A DNA stretch of 64,000 nt from Undaria pinnatifida (taxonomy: Eukaryota > Sar > Phaeophyceae > Laminariales > Alariaceae). Below, piece after piece: positions 11,471 through 23,432 of the stretch. The first letter of the stretch is position 1, and each line of letters begins with the position of its first letter. Below the pieces are notes generated by a model. It searched no databases. It saw nothing but the letters and a program-made list of their open reading frames with translations, and was not told the origin of the DNA. The stretch is from assembly GCA_012845835.1 (NCBI GenBank), contig JABAKD010000009.1, forward strand, positions 13,111,955 through 13,175,954. The letters run 5' to 3'. A program made the position numbers and the translations under genes.

Positions 11471-11639
11471 TATTGGGTGTGTGAGATGCCCAACATGCCA
11501 CTATTGAGGGCCCCGTCCTCAATAGTGGGAAATTGCCACAATATCGGGTTGAGATTTTGCCAGGATATTTTCATGCCACTATTCAGGGCACTTCACTATT
11601 GAGGTTGCCACTATAAAGGGCCACCTACTGTAGTCATTT

Positions 11640-12730
11640 GGCGTGTTTGTTGGACGTACGCAAGATGAAACTACCGGTGAATATACTGGCCGGGTCAATC
11701 AGTAGATTGCTGCTGCCAGTAAATACTGAGCCACTGCCCAGCCCGAAGAAGAGAGATGCACATTAGCAGGCGGAGGATATAGCGTTGGAACGGGCATTCC
11801 AGACGGTTGTTGGTTTACCTTTGGTCTTGTGGCAGGCAACCTGCATGGGTGATAGGAATCCGACCCTGTCCTCTCTGATCGATTGCTCGGGGTTTGTGGC
11901 ACGGAAGACTCGATTGGCTGCCTACGAGTTGCTGAGAACACTCTCTGCATTGTTGTGTACAAGATGAGACCGGCACGAGTAAATCAATATGGGCGTAAAT
12001 GTATGGACCGTGTCGAGGTTTTTGTTCGAATCGAAACGACCCTCAAATTTTCGTTCATGGCGGCAGCTTCGTTGGAACATAAAACACCGAAGACGACGAG
12101 TAACCCAGTAAAGTTTGAATTATAATAACCTTTTGATATTAATACGAATAAAAATGGTCCTTATATTTACATCCACAGTAGACACAACAATGTGCGGGTA
12201 TTAGTCGCTTGAGTTCACCTCTATCAATGCTCCTGGATTGAATCCCAGTGGTCTCGCCAGCGATTTAGGAGCTTCTCCTGGTCCCGGGTTGAGGTCAAAT
12301 CGCCACCGTCGGGCAGGGGTAGTCATAGTTTTTGGCTTCTGCTGTGGTCGCAGTGGTTGTCTCCGGTGTTCTCTCTGCGCTGCCTTTGGGAAAAACCAAT
12401 CCCTCTAATGTACGGCCTTCCTGCTCTTATAGAATGCTATTTTGCCTCGGCCTCCTTTTCCTCTTCGCTACCCACGAAGTCTCAAAGTGAAAACGCTCGG
12501 GGTTGGTAGTACCTCCCATTGCAACAAGTGCCTAGTGTGAGGGAATCCGCGAGCAAACGCCTACTGTAAGCGAGGGCAAATTCTCCATTCGTCCCTAAGG
12601 GTGGAAGCAGTAACAACAAATACATCAGGCAAGCAGCAGCAGTAACTCCTGCCAATACTGGGAACAAGCGAAACCAGGAACAGGCAAACAAGCCCCACAC
12701 CCTACCCTCCTGACCTCGACCACACCATAC
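11640..12730. other. Intergenic and presumed IWS1 promoter/5' UTR
   Basis: No conserved gene seen. The first IWS1 ATG at 12732 is in the context CATACCATGTCGG. The ~50 bases upstream are C/A-rich with no TATA-like box I can defend. Confidence 0.4.
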
Positions 12731-12731
12731 C

Positions 12732-15700
12732 ATGTCGGATCTCGACGACATGTTTGGCTCGGACTCCTCAGACGAGGAGTTTGAACCGTCAGTTGGCAAG
12801 ACAAAGAAGAAGGCACCAGCTGCTCACACCAGCGACGATGAAGCCGGCGAGGATACGAACGATCACGTAGACTCTGACATGGACGACAACGACGACCACG
12901 TCCCCCCCCCATCCCCCCCAGCGGCGGCGGCAACAGTAGCAGCCTCCGGGTCTGACGCCGAATCACCGCCGCCCCTAGCTGATAGTGCAGGGGACCAAGC
13001 GGGAGACGACTCTGTAATGGGGGGGACGGGGCTGAGCGATAGCGAGGAAGAGGAAGAGCGAGCCTCTGCTGCGGCTGCTACTGCTGCTGCTGCTTCTGAG
13101 CAGGCCGTGGATGATGATCTTTTTGGGAGCGACTCTGACTCTGGCGGGGACACCGGGGCCGGGACTCGAGGAGGGGGTGCCCCAGCAGCAGACGACGATG
13201 AGAATGATCCTTTTGAAGATAGCGATGATGGGGGTGGGGGAGGTGGCGGGGGGAGGGAGAAGGGGAAAACCCTCGGCCGGTTAAGCAAGGGGGGTAAGGG
13301 GAAGGGGAAGAAGCGCAAGGCGGAGGGGGACGCTGAGGGCAGCGCTTTAAAGAAGACCAAGGGGAAGGGGAAGAAGGGGGATGAGCTCGAGAAGAAGGGC
13401 AGAAAGGGCAAGAAGGGTAAGAAGGGGGCAGTGGACGGGGAGGACGGGGGGCAACAGCCGAAGAAATCGAAGAAGAAGAAAGACAAGGACGGGAAGATCA
13501 AGAAGAAAAAGAAGAAAAAGGTCAAGGGTGCTGATGGTGATGGGGGAGGTAGCTCGCAGCTACAAGACTTGGGGCTCTTGTCCTCGGACGAGGAAGGAGG
13601 GGGGGGGGAGGACGAGGACGAGGACGAGGTCGAGCTCAGCGGCAGCGACTTGGACCTACAGCCTGCCGAGGCAGGGGGGTCCGGCGACGAGGAGAAACCG
13701 AAGAGGAGGAGGGAGGTCCGCACGAAAGAGGACGACGACTTCATCGATGACACGGTAAGAACAGATGCAATCAGCTCGCCTACCCTATTTGACTCGTATG
13801 GTAGTTTACTCTACCTGGTACGATGAGTGGTGGTGTAGTATGTTCACAGTTATTTTGTGCAACATTTTTAGTTCATAAAAATGTGGGCACCACACGAATC
13901 ACCTTTGGTGTGAGGCTTTCAGGTTCTCACTGGTCGCTTTTCTTATTCAACGATGATGATACCACAAGACATGCGTTTACTACTTATTTTACAATACAAG
14001 ATTCTCCTCCGGGATGGGGTTGATTTGGCATCCCGGGGACGTCGCAAGTCGAAAAGGGCATTTCAATGATATGTGTGTGCTTCAGTAGTACTGTTTTTTT
14101 TGCTTCTGTTGTAGACTACCGGTATGCTTCGTATACCTGGTACCTCTGTGTTTGATTGTTCCCAGGTACGTTTAACGTTAAGGCGATGTTGTCGTGGTTC
14201 GATCTCCTGCTGCTGCTGTGCACCGAACACGCACACATACTGTGGCTGCCACAAAGGCGAGAGCTTGGGGCACGGCTTCCGTTGTGCTGCTGCTGCATCG
14301 TAGCAGGTAGCAGAGCGTAAACACAATTTGACTTACGATGTTGTACAGCGGGCGGGAGAGCGGATAAAAACCGAGAGAGCGGATAAAAACCGAGAGAGCG
14401 GAGCGGGCAATTGAAAAATACAAAAAAATATGCGGGATTTTGTACGCACCTACTCGGATCGGCCTGGCGGAGCGCAACCCCTTGACAAACGAGCCAGCTC
14501 AGCGCCTTTGAATTCCCAGAGCACGTGCCATGGCGCTCGACCGCGACCCAGACATGGGTCGTTTCGTACCGACGGACCCCTTGCTTGCCCCGCAGCCGAG
14601 AGCGCGCGAGAGAAACCTCGGCCGCCGGAGAACAGCATGCCAATAAAGCGCATATTGTACATGTACATGTCATAGGATTGTTTTCGCAGTGATACCGGTG
14701 TGTTCCCGCTTCGTTGAATACTCAAACAACGGCCGAGTGCCGACCATGGAACACGAGCACTGCCGCCGGCAACCGCCAGCAAGCCTGGTACGAGTACTTG
14801 CATGATACGAGGTACCTGGTTTTGGTTGCCTATTTAAATCACGTAGTCTAGACTAGAGCAGTATTACAGTCTGCCAGGCTACCATGTACCCTGTACGCTG
14901 TTTGGAAGAGGCAGTCGCTATCCATGATCCAGGTATTCGATTGGTGTGCATACTGCACGCCATCGCTCATTTAGCACGTGAGCACCGTCATCATCGTATT
15001 TTAGCCCTTGATACTTAGTAAGAGTATTGGAATACATCACAACAGTACAGTAGCAGTATGCGCTCGCAACAGTTAATCAAATGCCAAAGTATAGAGCTTT
15101 GAGTGGGCAGGATTTCACGACTAATAACTCATCGGTAGAGCTGTGAGTCGGCACGACTTAAGTCGCCAACTAGTTATTAGTCGGACTATTAATTAGTCGT
15201 TCCCCGACGGTGCCGACTATTCGACTTATTTGGTTTCCATACGTGTAGGAATGATGGTTTAATGTATGATGCATTTTTTAGCATTTTTTCCTTTTTGGGC
15301 GCATCGCCGGGGAGCTATTTGGCTCGCTTCGCTCGCCTGACTTAAGTCGGCAAGCCGGCTGGCCATCAGCTGGCTTCGCCTGATTTAAGTCGGCAAGTTG
15401 GCTGGCCATCAGCTGGCTTCGCCAGCCGACTTGCCGACTAAAGTCGGTTAGTCGGCTAACGGCACCTACCGATTAGTAGAGCTGTAAACAATCCCTCTTA
15501 TATGTATGGAAACCCAATAAGTCGGAGAGTTGGCAGCTTCCGGGAACGACAATTAAATAGTCCGACTAATAACTAGTTGGTAACTTGAGTCGTGCCGACT
15601 CACAGCTCTACCAAAGCAGTTGTGACAATGCTGAAGTTTCGCATGCGCAGAGCCGGTGTATCAGTCACCAGGTATACAGCAACGCTGGGCCCGATATAAG

Positions 15701-17523
15701 GCGACACTAGTATCTATATATGTCGACTAATATACAGCTGCTATAATACAAGGCGACCCTAAATCGCTTAAGACACTACTATTAATAGGAGCGTGTATCG
15801 GTTTAAGCCCGAGTATCAGGCGACTTATGCACGACTTGCTTTATTCGGACGACTTCGGCGCAGAAAAAAAGACTCTCCTTGTTACACAGATCCATCATCC
15901 ATTCTGAGCAAAGTGGAAATAAGGAAAAAAGGGCGGTGGGAGAGGTCTCAGCCGCGTCTTTCATCTCTCGGCGCACCTGGGCTAGTTGGCGAGTTAGAAG
16001 TTTGCGCTGAAGCGAGCAGCAACGACGAAGCGTGCCATGCGTTGCGCAGGGCAAGAACGACTTTTGGTTAGGGTCGATGCTGTTGCTATTTGTGATAACT
16101 CGTGCACGAGGTTAGTTGATGCTTATTGATGCGAAAAGTTAGCAAGGTACAAGTGCATTTTTATTCCAACGCTGTGTTCCTATTTTTACGTTCGCTGTAG
16201 TTAAATACGTGGAGGATTATCCGGAGGCTGCACGAGAGCAGCCGAAGGATCCGATTTAGACCAGGTATTGAGCCGTCTTCGAGATAGCTCGAGCTGAGGG
16301 CCACCTCTCGGCGCGCTTTGTCCTGGACGAGCCTCACCTTGCTCGCCCCTCGCGACTCTGCGGAGGGCGGCCTCGGGCGTTCTCAGTTCATGTCGTCACG
16401 GCCGCGGTTTAATCACATTTTTGGCCAAAATTATGCTTCGAAATGTCAAGTGCGCAGTCGTATATACGTACAATAATGCAGGAGTCTGTCCAACATATTA
16501 TGTAAGCCATTGTTGTGGTAGCTCAACGGGTAGGCTCGAACTTTTCTTATCACGACTCGCGTGTTCGAATCTCGTGGTGAACCCGCTTTTCTTAGCTTGA
16601 AAAATAGATGAAAAAAATGGCTTCCATCCCTTTGGGCTCGAGCCTCGGTGTGTTTCCAATAAGCCTTTGTTTACTTTTCTTCTCGTTTTTTTTTTCCGTA
16701 CGGGTGGGCTCGAACTTTTCTGATTACGACCCGCGAGTTAGAATCTGGTGGCGAACCCCCTTTTTTGGCAGTGAAACAAAAGTTTTTTCGGATTTCTTCG
16801 CTTTGGGTTCGAGCCTCGGTGTTTATCCGATATTCGTTTACTTGTGTTGTTCCTACATTTTTTGTTCTACACGTACCGGTTCTAAATTTCTTCGAAGTAT
16901 ATATTTTCATGTACGCATATTATTCTCGATACTGCTTGCCGTTTGCCCAACTGCTCGTGCTGCCGCAGCTGCTGTTTTGAAATTGCACGTACATGAGAGT
17001 TGTGCGACTGCTGATGCTGCTGTTACGAACATTTTTTTTCTTCTTCGTGCTCATCCCGTCTAATATCGTCGCACTTATTAATAGTATTGACATTAGGCAA
17101 CGGCACCTTCATCACCAAGTAGAGCCAATAATCCCGGCATGCCCTTCGCTTCGCTTTTATTTTACGAGTACGTTCGCTTTTCTCCCCCTCTTTGTTTTAC
17201 CCCGAATCTGATGACCGGAGTTCGAACGCTGGCATGCCTTCGACCTCTCTTGTTCTTGCATTGTTTAATACAGACTACCAGGGTATGTTTTGTGCTTAGT
17301 ATACGTCGACACAACTGAAGTAACTCTCGGATGCGTGTCTACCTTCTGCAAATAGCACTCGGGCTAGATTTCTTGCTTCCTGGGTGCTGCGTGCTGCTGC
17401 ACCAAACGTACTAAATTATATGTATGCTGTACTTGTGCGGCGTGACGTTTGTCCTTGTACTGCCACTGCCGCTGCTTGCTGTTGTTGCATTTATACGCAC
17501 GAGAAGTGCACCGGCTGTTGTAC

Positions 17524-17554
<31 letters not shown>

Positions 17555-19712
17555 CGCCGCCATACGACGAGTAGTGTACACTGCTGCTGCTGTACGAACA
17601 GCTACGAAAAACGGGACTATGTGTGTGGTTCTTGATGTTCTGCGTTATTTATCTGCACTCAACGATGACTGTTTTTTGCGCCCCTTGGCGGTGCGTAATG
17701 TCTCGTGCACGGCCTTTTCTCTGTTCGACCATGACACCCTCGACTGTTACGGGCTTGCGCGGAGCCGCAGGCAGGCGTCAGCCCGCCGCGTCGAAACCCC
17801 CCTTGTATTTTGTATTATTTTACGCACAAAAATTGAAACGCCGACTTTTGTGACACGTCACCCAACAAATCTGACCGCCTTCGTTGCTTTGGACGCCGTT
17901 TGTTTCGTTAATCTCTTGCCGTACACATGGTAACTCATGTAACACGTCGCGGCGGTTTCCTACCTTCAAAACTGTAAAGGATGACAACCGGGACCTGTTG
18001 GACGAGTACAGCCAAGACGCACCTGCGCCTGGGAGCGACAGCGAGGCCGAGGAGGACAACTCGGGGGACCCCCACGATGATATGCCCGTCCACGAGAGCC
18101 CCATGACGTCGGTAAGCCCCTCCCTTCCCTCCGTTCCGTCTCCGTAATGAGGGACATAGGCGCTTGTCTAGTCAGCAGACACGTGCGTTTCTGTATGTTT
18201 TTAGCGTTTGACGGGCAGGTGTTGTTGGTGTTGTTGGTGTTGTTGGTGTGTTTGATGTTGTTGGTGTTGTTGGTGCTGGTGGTGTTGGTGTTGGTGGTGT
18301 TGGTGGTATTGTTGTTCTTGTTGTTCTTGTTGTTCTTGTTTTTGTTCTTGTTCTTGTTCTTGTTCTTGTTCTTGTCCGCGGCCTCGGCCTCGGCCTCGGC
18401 CTCCTCATCCTCCTCCTCCTCCCCCTTCTCCTCCCCACCACCCTCCCTTCTTGTAAGCAATTTCTCCCACATCACCGCCTAATATACCGCACCCCCTCCA
18501 ACCGCCTCCCCCACTTTTATTTGTCTCAACGAAACACGATAAAACAATCGAAAACGAATATAGGTGCTGAAGTCGATGAAGCGGCGCAAGGCGCAGGACC
18601 TTAGCACGTCCGAGCGTGAGCAGATCGCGCAGGAATTTATGTTCAAGATTAACCAGGCGGCAGAGGACGACGAAGAGGCTGTGATGGCCGGCCGACCGGC
18701 CCTCAACAAGCTCAAGATGCTCAGGGTGAGTGGGGCGCGACAACAATGCAGCGGTGGCGTTATGGTAGCACTTCCCTGTGGCGTTTTCGGTGGCGATTTT
18801 GGTGGCATCCTAGGTAAAGGTTTCGGTGAAGTTTTCGGCGAAGTTTTCGGTGGCGGTTTCGTTGGGTTTTTTTTTGTGGCGTTTTGTGTAGCGTTTTCGG
18901 TGGCATTTTCGGTGGCATTGTCGGTGGCGTTTCCCGTGGCGATTCAGGTAGCGTTTCCGGTGGTGTTTCCGGTGGCGTTTCCGGTGGCATTTTTGGTGGC
19001 ATGCTCTTGTGGCATTTTCGGTGGCATGCTCTTGTGGCATTTTCGGTGGCGGTCGCGGCGGTTGCTGACGTGGGCGATATGCGGTAGGGGCGCTTGCCTG
19101 GGTGGTGGGGAACTGCCGGCTAACATGCTGCTACCGTGCCTATAGCTTATTAGCCGGCAAGCGCGGAAAAGCGCGGGGCAAAGGACAAGGCCGAGATCGT
19201 GTATTCCGTACTGGTAAGAGTCTGTTAGTGGGGCGCGTGAACGTGATGTCTTGCGTCTTGCGCTGCTCGCGCGTGTTTTGGCTCATCCGCCGACGCGTGT
19301 CCTGCCGCGCGTCACACGTTGGCCCACGATTGGTGGCCTCACGCGTTGAAGAAGTCGTCTCGACCCCTCCTTGCCCCCTCCCGCGCCCCCGCCCGCACTC
19401 CTGTCCCCTACGCCCACCCCCATATCCAATCCCACGCCCACTCCCACTCCCACCCCCACCCCTATTCTCGTGCTCTTGCTTCCTTGGTGCCTCCCCTCCC
19501 GTTCAGGTGGTCAAGGCAACCCTGGCGAAGAAGGAGCTTCAAGAAACTTTCCTAGAGTTCGACCTGCTGGGCGTCGTCAAGCGATGGCTTCAGGTGGGGT
19601 TTCTTTTCCTGCGGCATTCGTTTTCGTCGCGGTGTTATATTTTTCATTCATTTGTTTTTGGTGCACACGTTGTGTTTCTCTTCTAATTGTATTTGTTTTT
19701 TGGTGTTGTTGG

Positions 19713-19746
<34 letters not shown>

Positions 19747-22586
19747 CACCAACTGCTAATGAAGGAGAAATCCGTAGGTTACGCGTTGCTTTGTCCCGCG
19801 CGACTGGCTGCTGCCGCCTCGCGCATCTCGTGACCCCCTCCCCTCCCCACCCCTATTTCCCCCACCCCAACCCCCACCCCGCTTTCCCACTCATACATCT
19901 CCAACCCCCATTCCGCTCCCCCAGACCTCCACAATACCCATCCACCCACGCCCATACCCATCCCTTCCCCACGTCCCACTCCTAACCCCCCCATCCCACC
20001 CCTTACCCACCCCACCCATCCCACACGCCCCCCTATGCTCCCCACCCAACCCACTACGCCCCCCGCCCCCCCCCCCGCCTCTATCCACCCCACCCGACCC
20101 CCCTCCCTCTATCCACCCCACCCCACCCCCCTCCCTCTATCCACCCCACCCCACCCCCCTACCCCCCCCCTCACCCCCTCACCACCCTCCCTTACCCTTC
20201 CCATCCCCCCGCCCCTCCCACCCCCCCTTGCTTGCTCGCTATTTTGCAGCCTTACTCTAACGGGCAGCTGCCTAATCTGACGATCCGGAAGGAGATGCTG
20301 CTGATGGTCCTCATGCTGCCGGTGCAAGTAGACCACCTCAAAAGGAGCGGGATCGGGAAGGTGGTCATGGGGCTGCTTAACTGCAAGGAGGTAGGCCTGT
20401 GGGGGGTGGATGCGTGGGTGGGGGGTCGGCGGGTGGGTGGGTCGGTAGGTGGGTGGGTAGGTGGGTGGGTGGGTTGGGGGGTTGGGGGTTGGCGGGCAAC
20501 AAATGGTGACCGATAGTACACTGGTAAAACAAATACCTGGTGCCGGCTTTGAGGTACCAAGTACCAGGTACGTACTGTTTATCAGAGTTTTTCTTTTCAA
20601 TTTCTTGCATGCAAGCGTTGCATGTGAGTAACGTTGCATGTGAGTAACGCCCCCTCCGTTGCCCCCCTCCCCCTCCCCCCCCTCCCCCTCACGCCTCCAC
20701 AGGAAACAACGGAGAACAAGCGCGTGCTCCGGGAGCTGGTAAGCAGGTGGAACAGGCCAGTCTACGAGAAGGAGACGAACTACCGCGCCATGAGGTCCAT
20801 GCACGATGAGCCGGAGGCGATGGAGGTCACGCCTTCCGGGCGGAACGGAGGCAGGAGCGGTGGGGGCGGAGGCGCGGGGCGGCGGCGCGGGGCGGTAGGG
20901 GGCATGTCGCAACGCGACGGCGCGAGTAGGGACGAGGCGGTGGGAAACATCCTAAACGAGAGGGCGAAGTGAGTTTTTTTACGCTAAGACAATGCAACTC
21001 CTCTCGCTACACCCATCACTGCACCCATCGCTGCGCCCATCGCTGCACCCATGGTCTCCACCTTGTCACCGCTTTTTTTAATTTTTTTTTTATTGTATAG
21101 TTTATTACTTTTGTGTTCTTTTTTTGTTTTGTTTGTGATCGTTTTTTAGTACGCTTTTGTTTTCGCCAGCGCCGTTGGAAAGCGAAGTACGGAACTATAT
21201 ATTAATAGCTTCCTCTTGAGCAAAGTTGAGTATAGGTAATCCCTTCCCCGCCCTTCTCCCCCTATCCCCGCCCTCTCCTGGCGGTGGCGGTGTCCCATCT
21301 CGTTTGTTGCTGTTCGGGGGAGCGCTTGCTGATTGTTGGCCATGCAGGCGTTTCACAGCTTACCCCCCTCCCCGTCCCCATCTCTTCCCTGACTTCAATG
21401 ACCCCGCCTCCCCCCATGTCTTTCTTGACTCGATGACCCCCCCCCCCCCGATCCCCACTTCCCCTCTTCACCTCATCGCTTCCCTGGATTCAAACACCGC
21501 GGCCTCCCCCCCCCTCCCTCATTTCCCATCTCCCTGACTTTGATGACAGCGCCTCCCGCTCCCCTAACCCTTTCCCCCGTCTCTTTCCTGAATAAAATGA
21601 CCGCGTACCGCCGCCCCCCCTCCCCCCTCCTCCATTGTTTTCCTGATTTCATACCCGCGCCCGCCCCCCCCTCTCCCTATATCTACCCTGGCTTCAATGA
21701 CCCCCCCCCCCCCCCCCCCCTGCCGTGCCTCTTGCACGGTGCAGGGGCTTGGACCCTACGAAGTCGCGCATTCCGTTCTCGAACGGGTATGCTTTCTCCA
21801 AGGCACCGAGATCGAGGGTGGAGGGTAACGGTCGCCCACCGCCGCAGCAGGTGCACGCCCCCTAGAATTCCGATTTTTTTGCACAGCCTGAAATGGACAG
21901 ATCAGATCAGATCAGATCAGATCCCCATGGTATGACCCTAAAGGGCAGATAGAAAGATATTTTCGTAGCTCTGGGTGTGCCATTCGTGATCTGTGTTGAG
22001 CAGATCTGCCCGTGTTTTGTCGCGCGGAAATCGCAGTCTATGATGCGTACGATACATGTATCACAGCGCGTGTTGGCCGCGCGGGAGATGTTGTGTACTT
22101 ACTCCAAGTATGTATAACTTCTCCATATCGGTAGATCAGGAGCTAGATGATATCACCCTCGTGTGTATAAAACTTTACCAGGGACATTTATAGAACATGT
22201 CCGTGTCGGTAGGGTAGGAGATAGATGACCTGAGTCGTAACCTGTCCGGTGGGTGCAATTTGGTAAGTCGCCCACGAGGAGGGAAAGGTAGAGGACTGGC
22301 GATGTATTAGTAAATTTGATAAAACCTTTGCCAGGCCGAGGTTGGATGTCCCTGCCCGCGCCATTGCTGCTCCTAGTTTTTTTTTTTTTCTTGCTGTTGT
22401 TGTTGTTCTTATTCCTATTCTCGTTGTGACTGTTGTATACACATCTTCCCGATACTGATCTTGTTTGTTTTTTATTTGTCCGTTTTTTTTTGGTCTGCAT
22501 GTGCGGTAAAGGTGGACACGAGCGCGCGCACCAAGCTGCTCAAGAAGATGGCCGTGCTCTCTCGACCCGTCAGCAAAAACGCATGA
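12732..22586 (+). CDS. IWS1: Transcription elongation factor IWS1/SPN1 (8 exons)
   Basis: IWS1/Spn1 binds Spt6 and elongating RNA polymerase II in the nucleus. Exons: 12732-13754, 17980-18111, 18564-18725, 19507-19593, 20250-20390, 20703-20968, 21745-21850, 22512-22586; every intron is GT-AG and phases match, giving 663 aa. Residues 1-341 are acidic/serine stretches plus a lysine-rich block (KKKKKKKVKG), ending DDDFIDDT, typical of the disordered IWS1 N-terminus. Residues ~386-540 form the TFIIS N-terminal (LW) domain: RRKAQDLSTSEREQIAQEF, FDLLGVVKRWLQP, LPNLTIRKEMLLMVLM, SGIGKVVMGLL, VLRELVSRWNRPVYEK. Exon 7 gives the conserved LDPTKSRIPFSNGYAF tail, where family members keep R..P....Y, and exon 8 ends RPVSKNA. 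Intron 1 is 4.2 kb and full of repeats. Intron 6 has to start at 20969 (GTGAGT) to keep frame. Length is close to other IWS1 proteins. Identity is confident; the exon 8 choice is slightly less so. Confidence 0.93.
15134..15612. mobile_element. MITE-like element with long terminal inverted repeats
   Basis: The ends are inverted: GGTAGAGCTGTGAGTCGGCA at left and its complement at right, continuing imperfectly for more than 100 bp (ACTAGTTATTAGTCGGAC; TTGGTTTCCATACGTGTA). A degenerate half-copy precedes it (15090-15130, TAGAGCTTTGAGTGGGCAGG). The middle has a short duplication of GTCGGCAAG..GGCTGGCCATCAGCTGGC. No ORF and no clear target duplication. It sits in IWS1 intron 1. Confidence 0.78.
16505..16850 (+). 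repeat. tRNA-like repeat, two ~185-bp diverged units
   Basis: Unit 1 contains GGTAGCTCAACGGGTAGGC (A-box-like) and GTGTTCGAATCTCGTGG (B-box-like) at normal spacing. Unit 2 (about 16690-16850) repeats GGGCTCGAACTTTTCT, ACGACCCGCGAGTTAGAATC and later GGGTTCGAGCCTCGGTG. The cloverleaf stems do not pair well, so this looks like a tRNA-derived SINE or pseudo-tRNA and not a working tRNA. Confidence 0.5.
18205..18375 (+). repeat. G/T-rich simple repeat in IWS1 intron 2
   Basis: Runs of GTTGTTG(GT) pass into (TTCTTG)n and then GCCTCG hexamers. All fall between exons 2 and 3. Confidence 0.9.
18775..19070 (+). repeat. Degenerate GGTGGCGTTTTC repeat in IWS1 intron 3
   Basis: A 12-bp word (GGTGGCGTTTTC, GGTGGCATTTTC, GGTGGCGTTTCC and variants) repeats about twenty times without a clean period. 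It stays open in several frames on both strands, which explains the spurious long frames here. Confidence 0.85.
19375..20235 (+). repeat. C-rich polypyrimidine tracts in IWS1 introns 3-4
   Basis: Intron 3 ends in CCCCCGCCCGCAC/CCCAC runs (19375-19506). Intron 4 has a (GTT)n run (19705-19746) and then 400 bases of CCCACCC/CCCTCCC (19838-20235) reaching to within 15 bases of the acceptor. The bias is C on the coding strand only. Confidence 0.85.
20395..20495 (+). repeat. (GGTGGGTGG)n tract at the 5' end of IWS1 intron 5
   Basis: Directly after the GTAGGC donor at 20391 is a 100-base GGTGGGTGGGTAG-type G/T tract, so this intron starts G-rich and ends C-rich (20650-20700). The two ends could base-pair in the pre-mRNA. 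Confidence 0.75.
21225..21725 (+). repeat. C-rich tandem ~60-bp units in IWS1 intron 6
   Basis: Several diverged units share CCCC..TCTTTCCTGA.TTC.ATGAC followed by C8-C18 runs, e.g. near 21395, 21425, 21535, 21590, 21640 and 21690. The last C18 run (about 21701-21720) ends 24 bases before the acceptor. Confidence 0.75.
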
Positions 22587-23299
22587 TAAGCGAGAGAAGC
22601 AGGAGCAGCGACACGAGGGCAGACGGCACAGGGTGAAGTGGGGACGGAGCGGGGTGGGGTGCGGTTCGGTGGAGTGGGGTGAGATGGGGAACACCCTGAT
22701 CTCTACCAACAAACGTGTCTCACTCTGATTCGAAGTGGGAGGACCCTTATAACGTGGGTGGACGTGTCAAAACAGACTGAAATCGGGGAGGGAGTGGAGG
22801 CTCGCCATTCGTCTACCGTGGTCGGCCTGAATCCACGGGAAGGGTGGGAGTTGTAGATCGAGAGCGACAGGGAGAGAAGGAAACCAGTACAACCACCTCC
22901 GAAGCCCCCCTTTCCCCGCCCCGCCTCGGTGTTAGTGGCTGGTGTGGTGGCTTATTAGAGAACTCCCGCCCCCCCTCTTTCCGTCTCGAAAGGGATGGGT
23001 GGTAAATGGTCAAATGACTAAGGCAAGCAACAAATGAGTACCCCCCCCCCCCCCCCCCCTAGATGTTTCCGGCTACTGTCTACTGTGGCTGATGAGTGAG
23101 CCCCCCCCCCCCCCTTCCCGCTGTGCTGCGGACTGTTGTCGTTGTGGATGATGAGGGGGCTTCGCGCACGAGCTTTCCGTGATGGCGAGCAGAGAACCCT
23201 TCGCTGTGCCGTGTGTCGTGTGTGTGTGTGGGGGGTGTTCCGAGGTGTAGTCGGAGGCGTTAACTCTTGGTTCTGCCAAAATGATCCCACACTGTTTTC

Positions 23300-23432
23300 A
23301 GGTATTTTTTCCCCCAAAAGGCAATGTGACCTTCTGAAGGGGTTAGCAGCCCTTTTAGCACTGCACGCCCGTTACGGGGACAAAACACTTGGAATTAGAC
23401 TAGGATCGTTTGAGGACTTGGAACAAGGTTAA
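23300..23432 (+). repeat. Dispersed repeat family R2
   Basis: Contains GGGGACAAAACACTTGGAATTAG followed by TAGGATCGTTTGAGG and AAGGTTAAG. This wording is shared with the copies at 25200-25785 and, inverted, at 32085-32140 and 32865-32965. Confidence 0.65.

Larger units (their letters stand above)
7441..11630. mobile_element. Pogo/Tc1-mariner-like non-autonomous element, copy 1 (interrupted)
   Basis: Perfect terminal inverted repeats of at least 25 bp begin CAGTAGGTGGCCCTTTATAG and are flanked by TA on both sides (7439-7440, 11631-11632), the target duplication of the Tc1/mariner/pogo superfamily. CAGTAG-type ends resemble pogo/Tigger ends. Both subterminal regions are packed with GCCACTAT/ATAGTGGC words in both orientations. 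Without the internal insertion (7786-10657) the element is about 1318 bp, matching copy 2 at 44763-46083 (1321 bp), which lies in opposite orientation. It carries the minus-strand ORF 11470-10916 and no transposase, so it must move in trans. The superfamily is inferred from ends and TSD. Confidence 0.88.
13755..17979 (+). other. IWS1 intron 1 (4.2 kb), content
   Basis: Begins GTAAGA and ends GTAAAG before GATGACAACC. It holds a 479-bp inverted-repeat element (15134-15612), tRNA-like repeats (16505-16850) and CTG-rich runs (17525-17560). No other gene seen. Confidence 0.8.

Noticed and set aside
12863..13753. 296-codon minus-strand frame, serine/proline-rich
   Set aside because: Exact antisense of IWS1 exon 1, whose Asp/Glu/Lys/Gly-rich codons leave the other strand free of stops.
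16505..16580. Functional tRNA gene
   Set aside because: A- and B-box words are present but the acceptor, anticodon and T stems do not pair.
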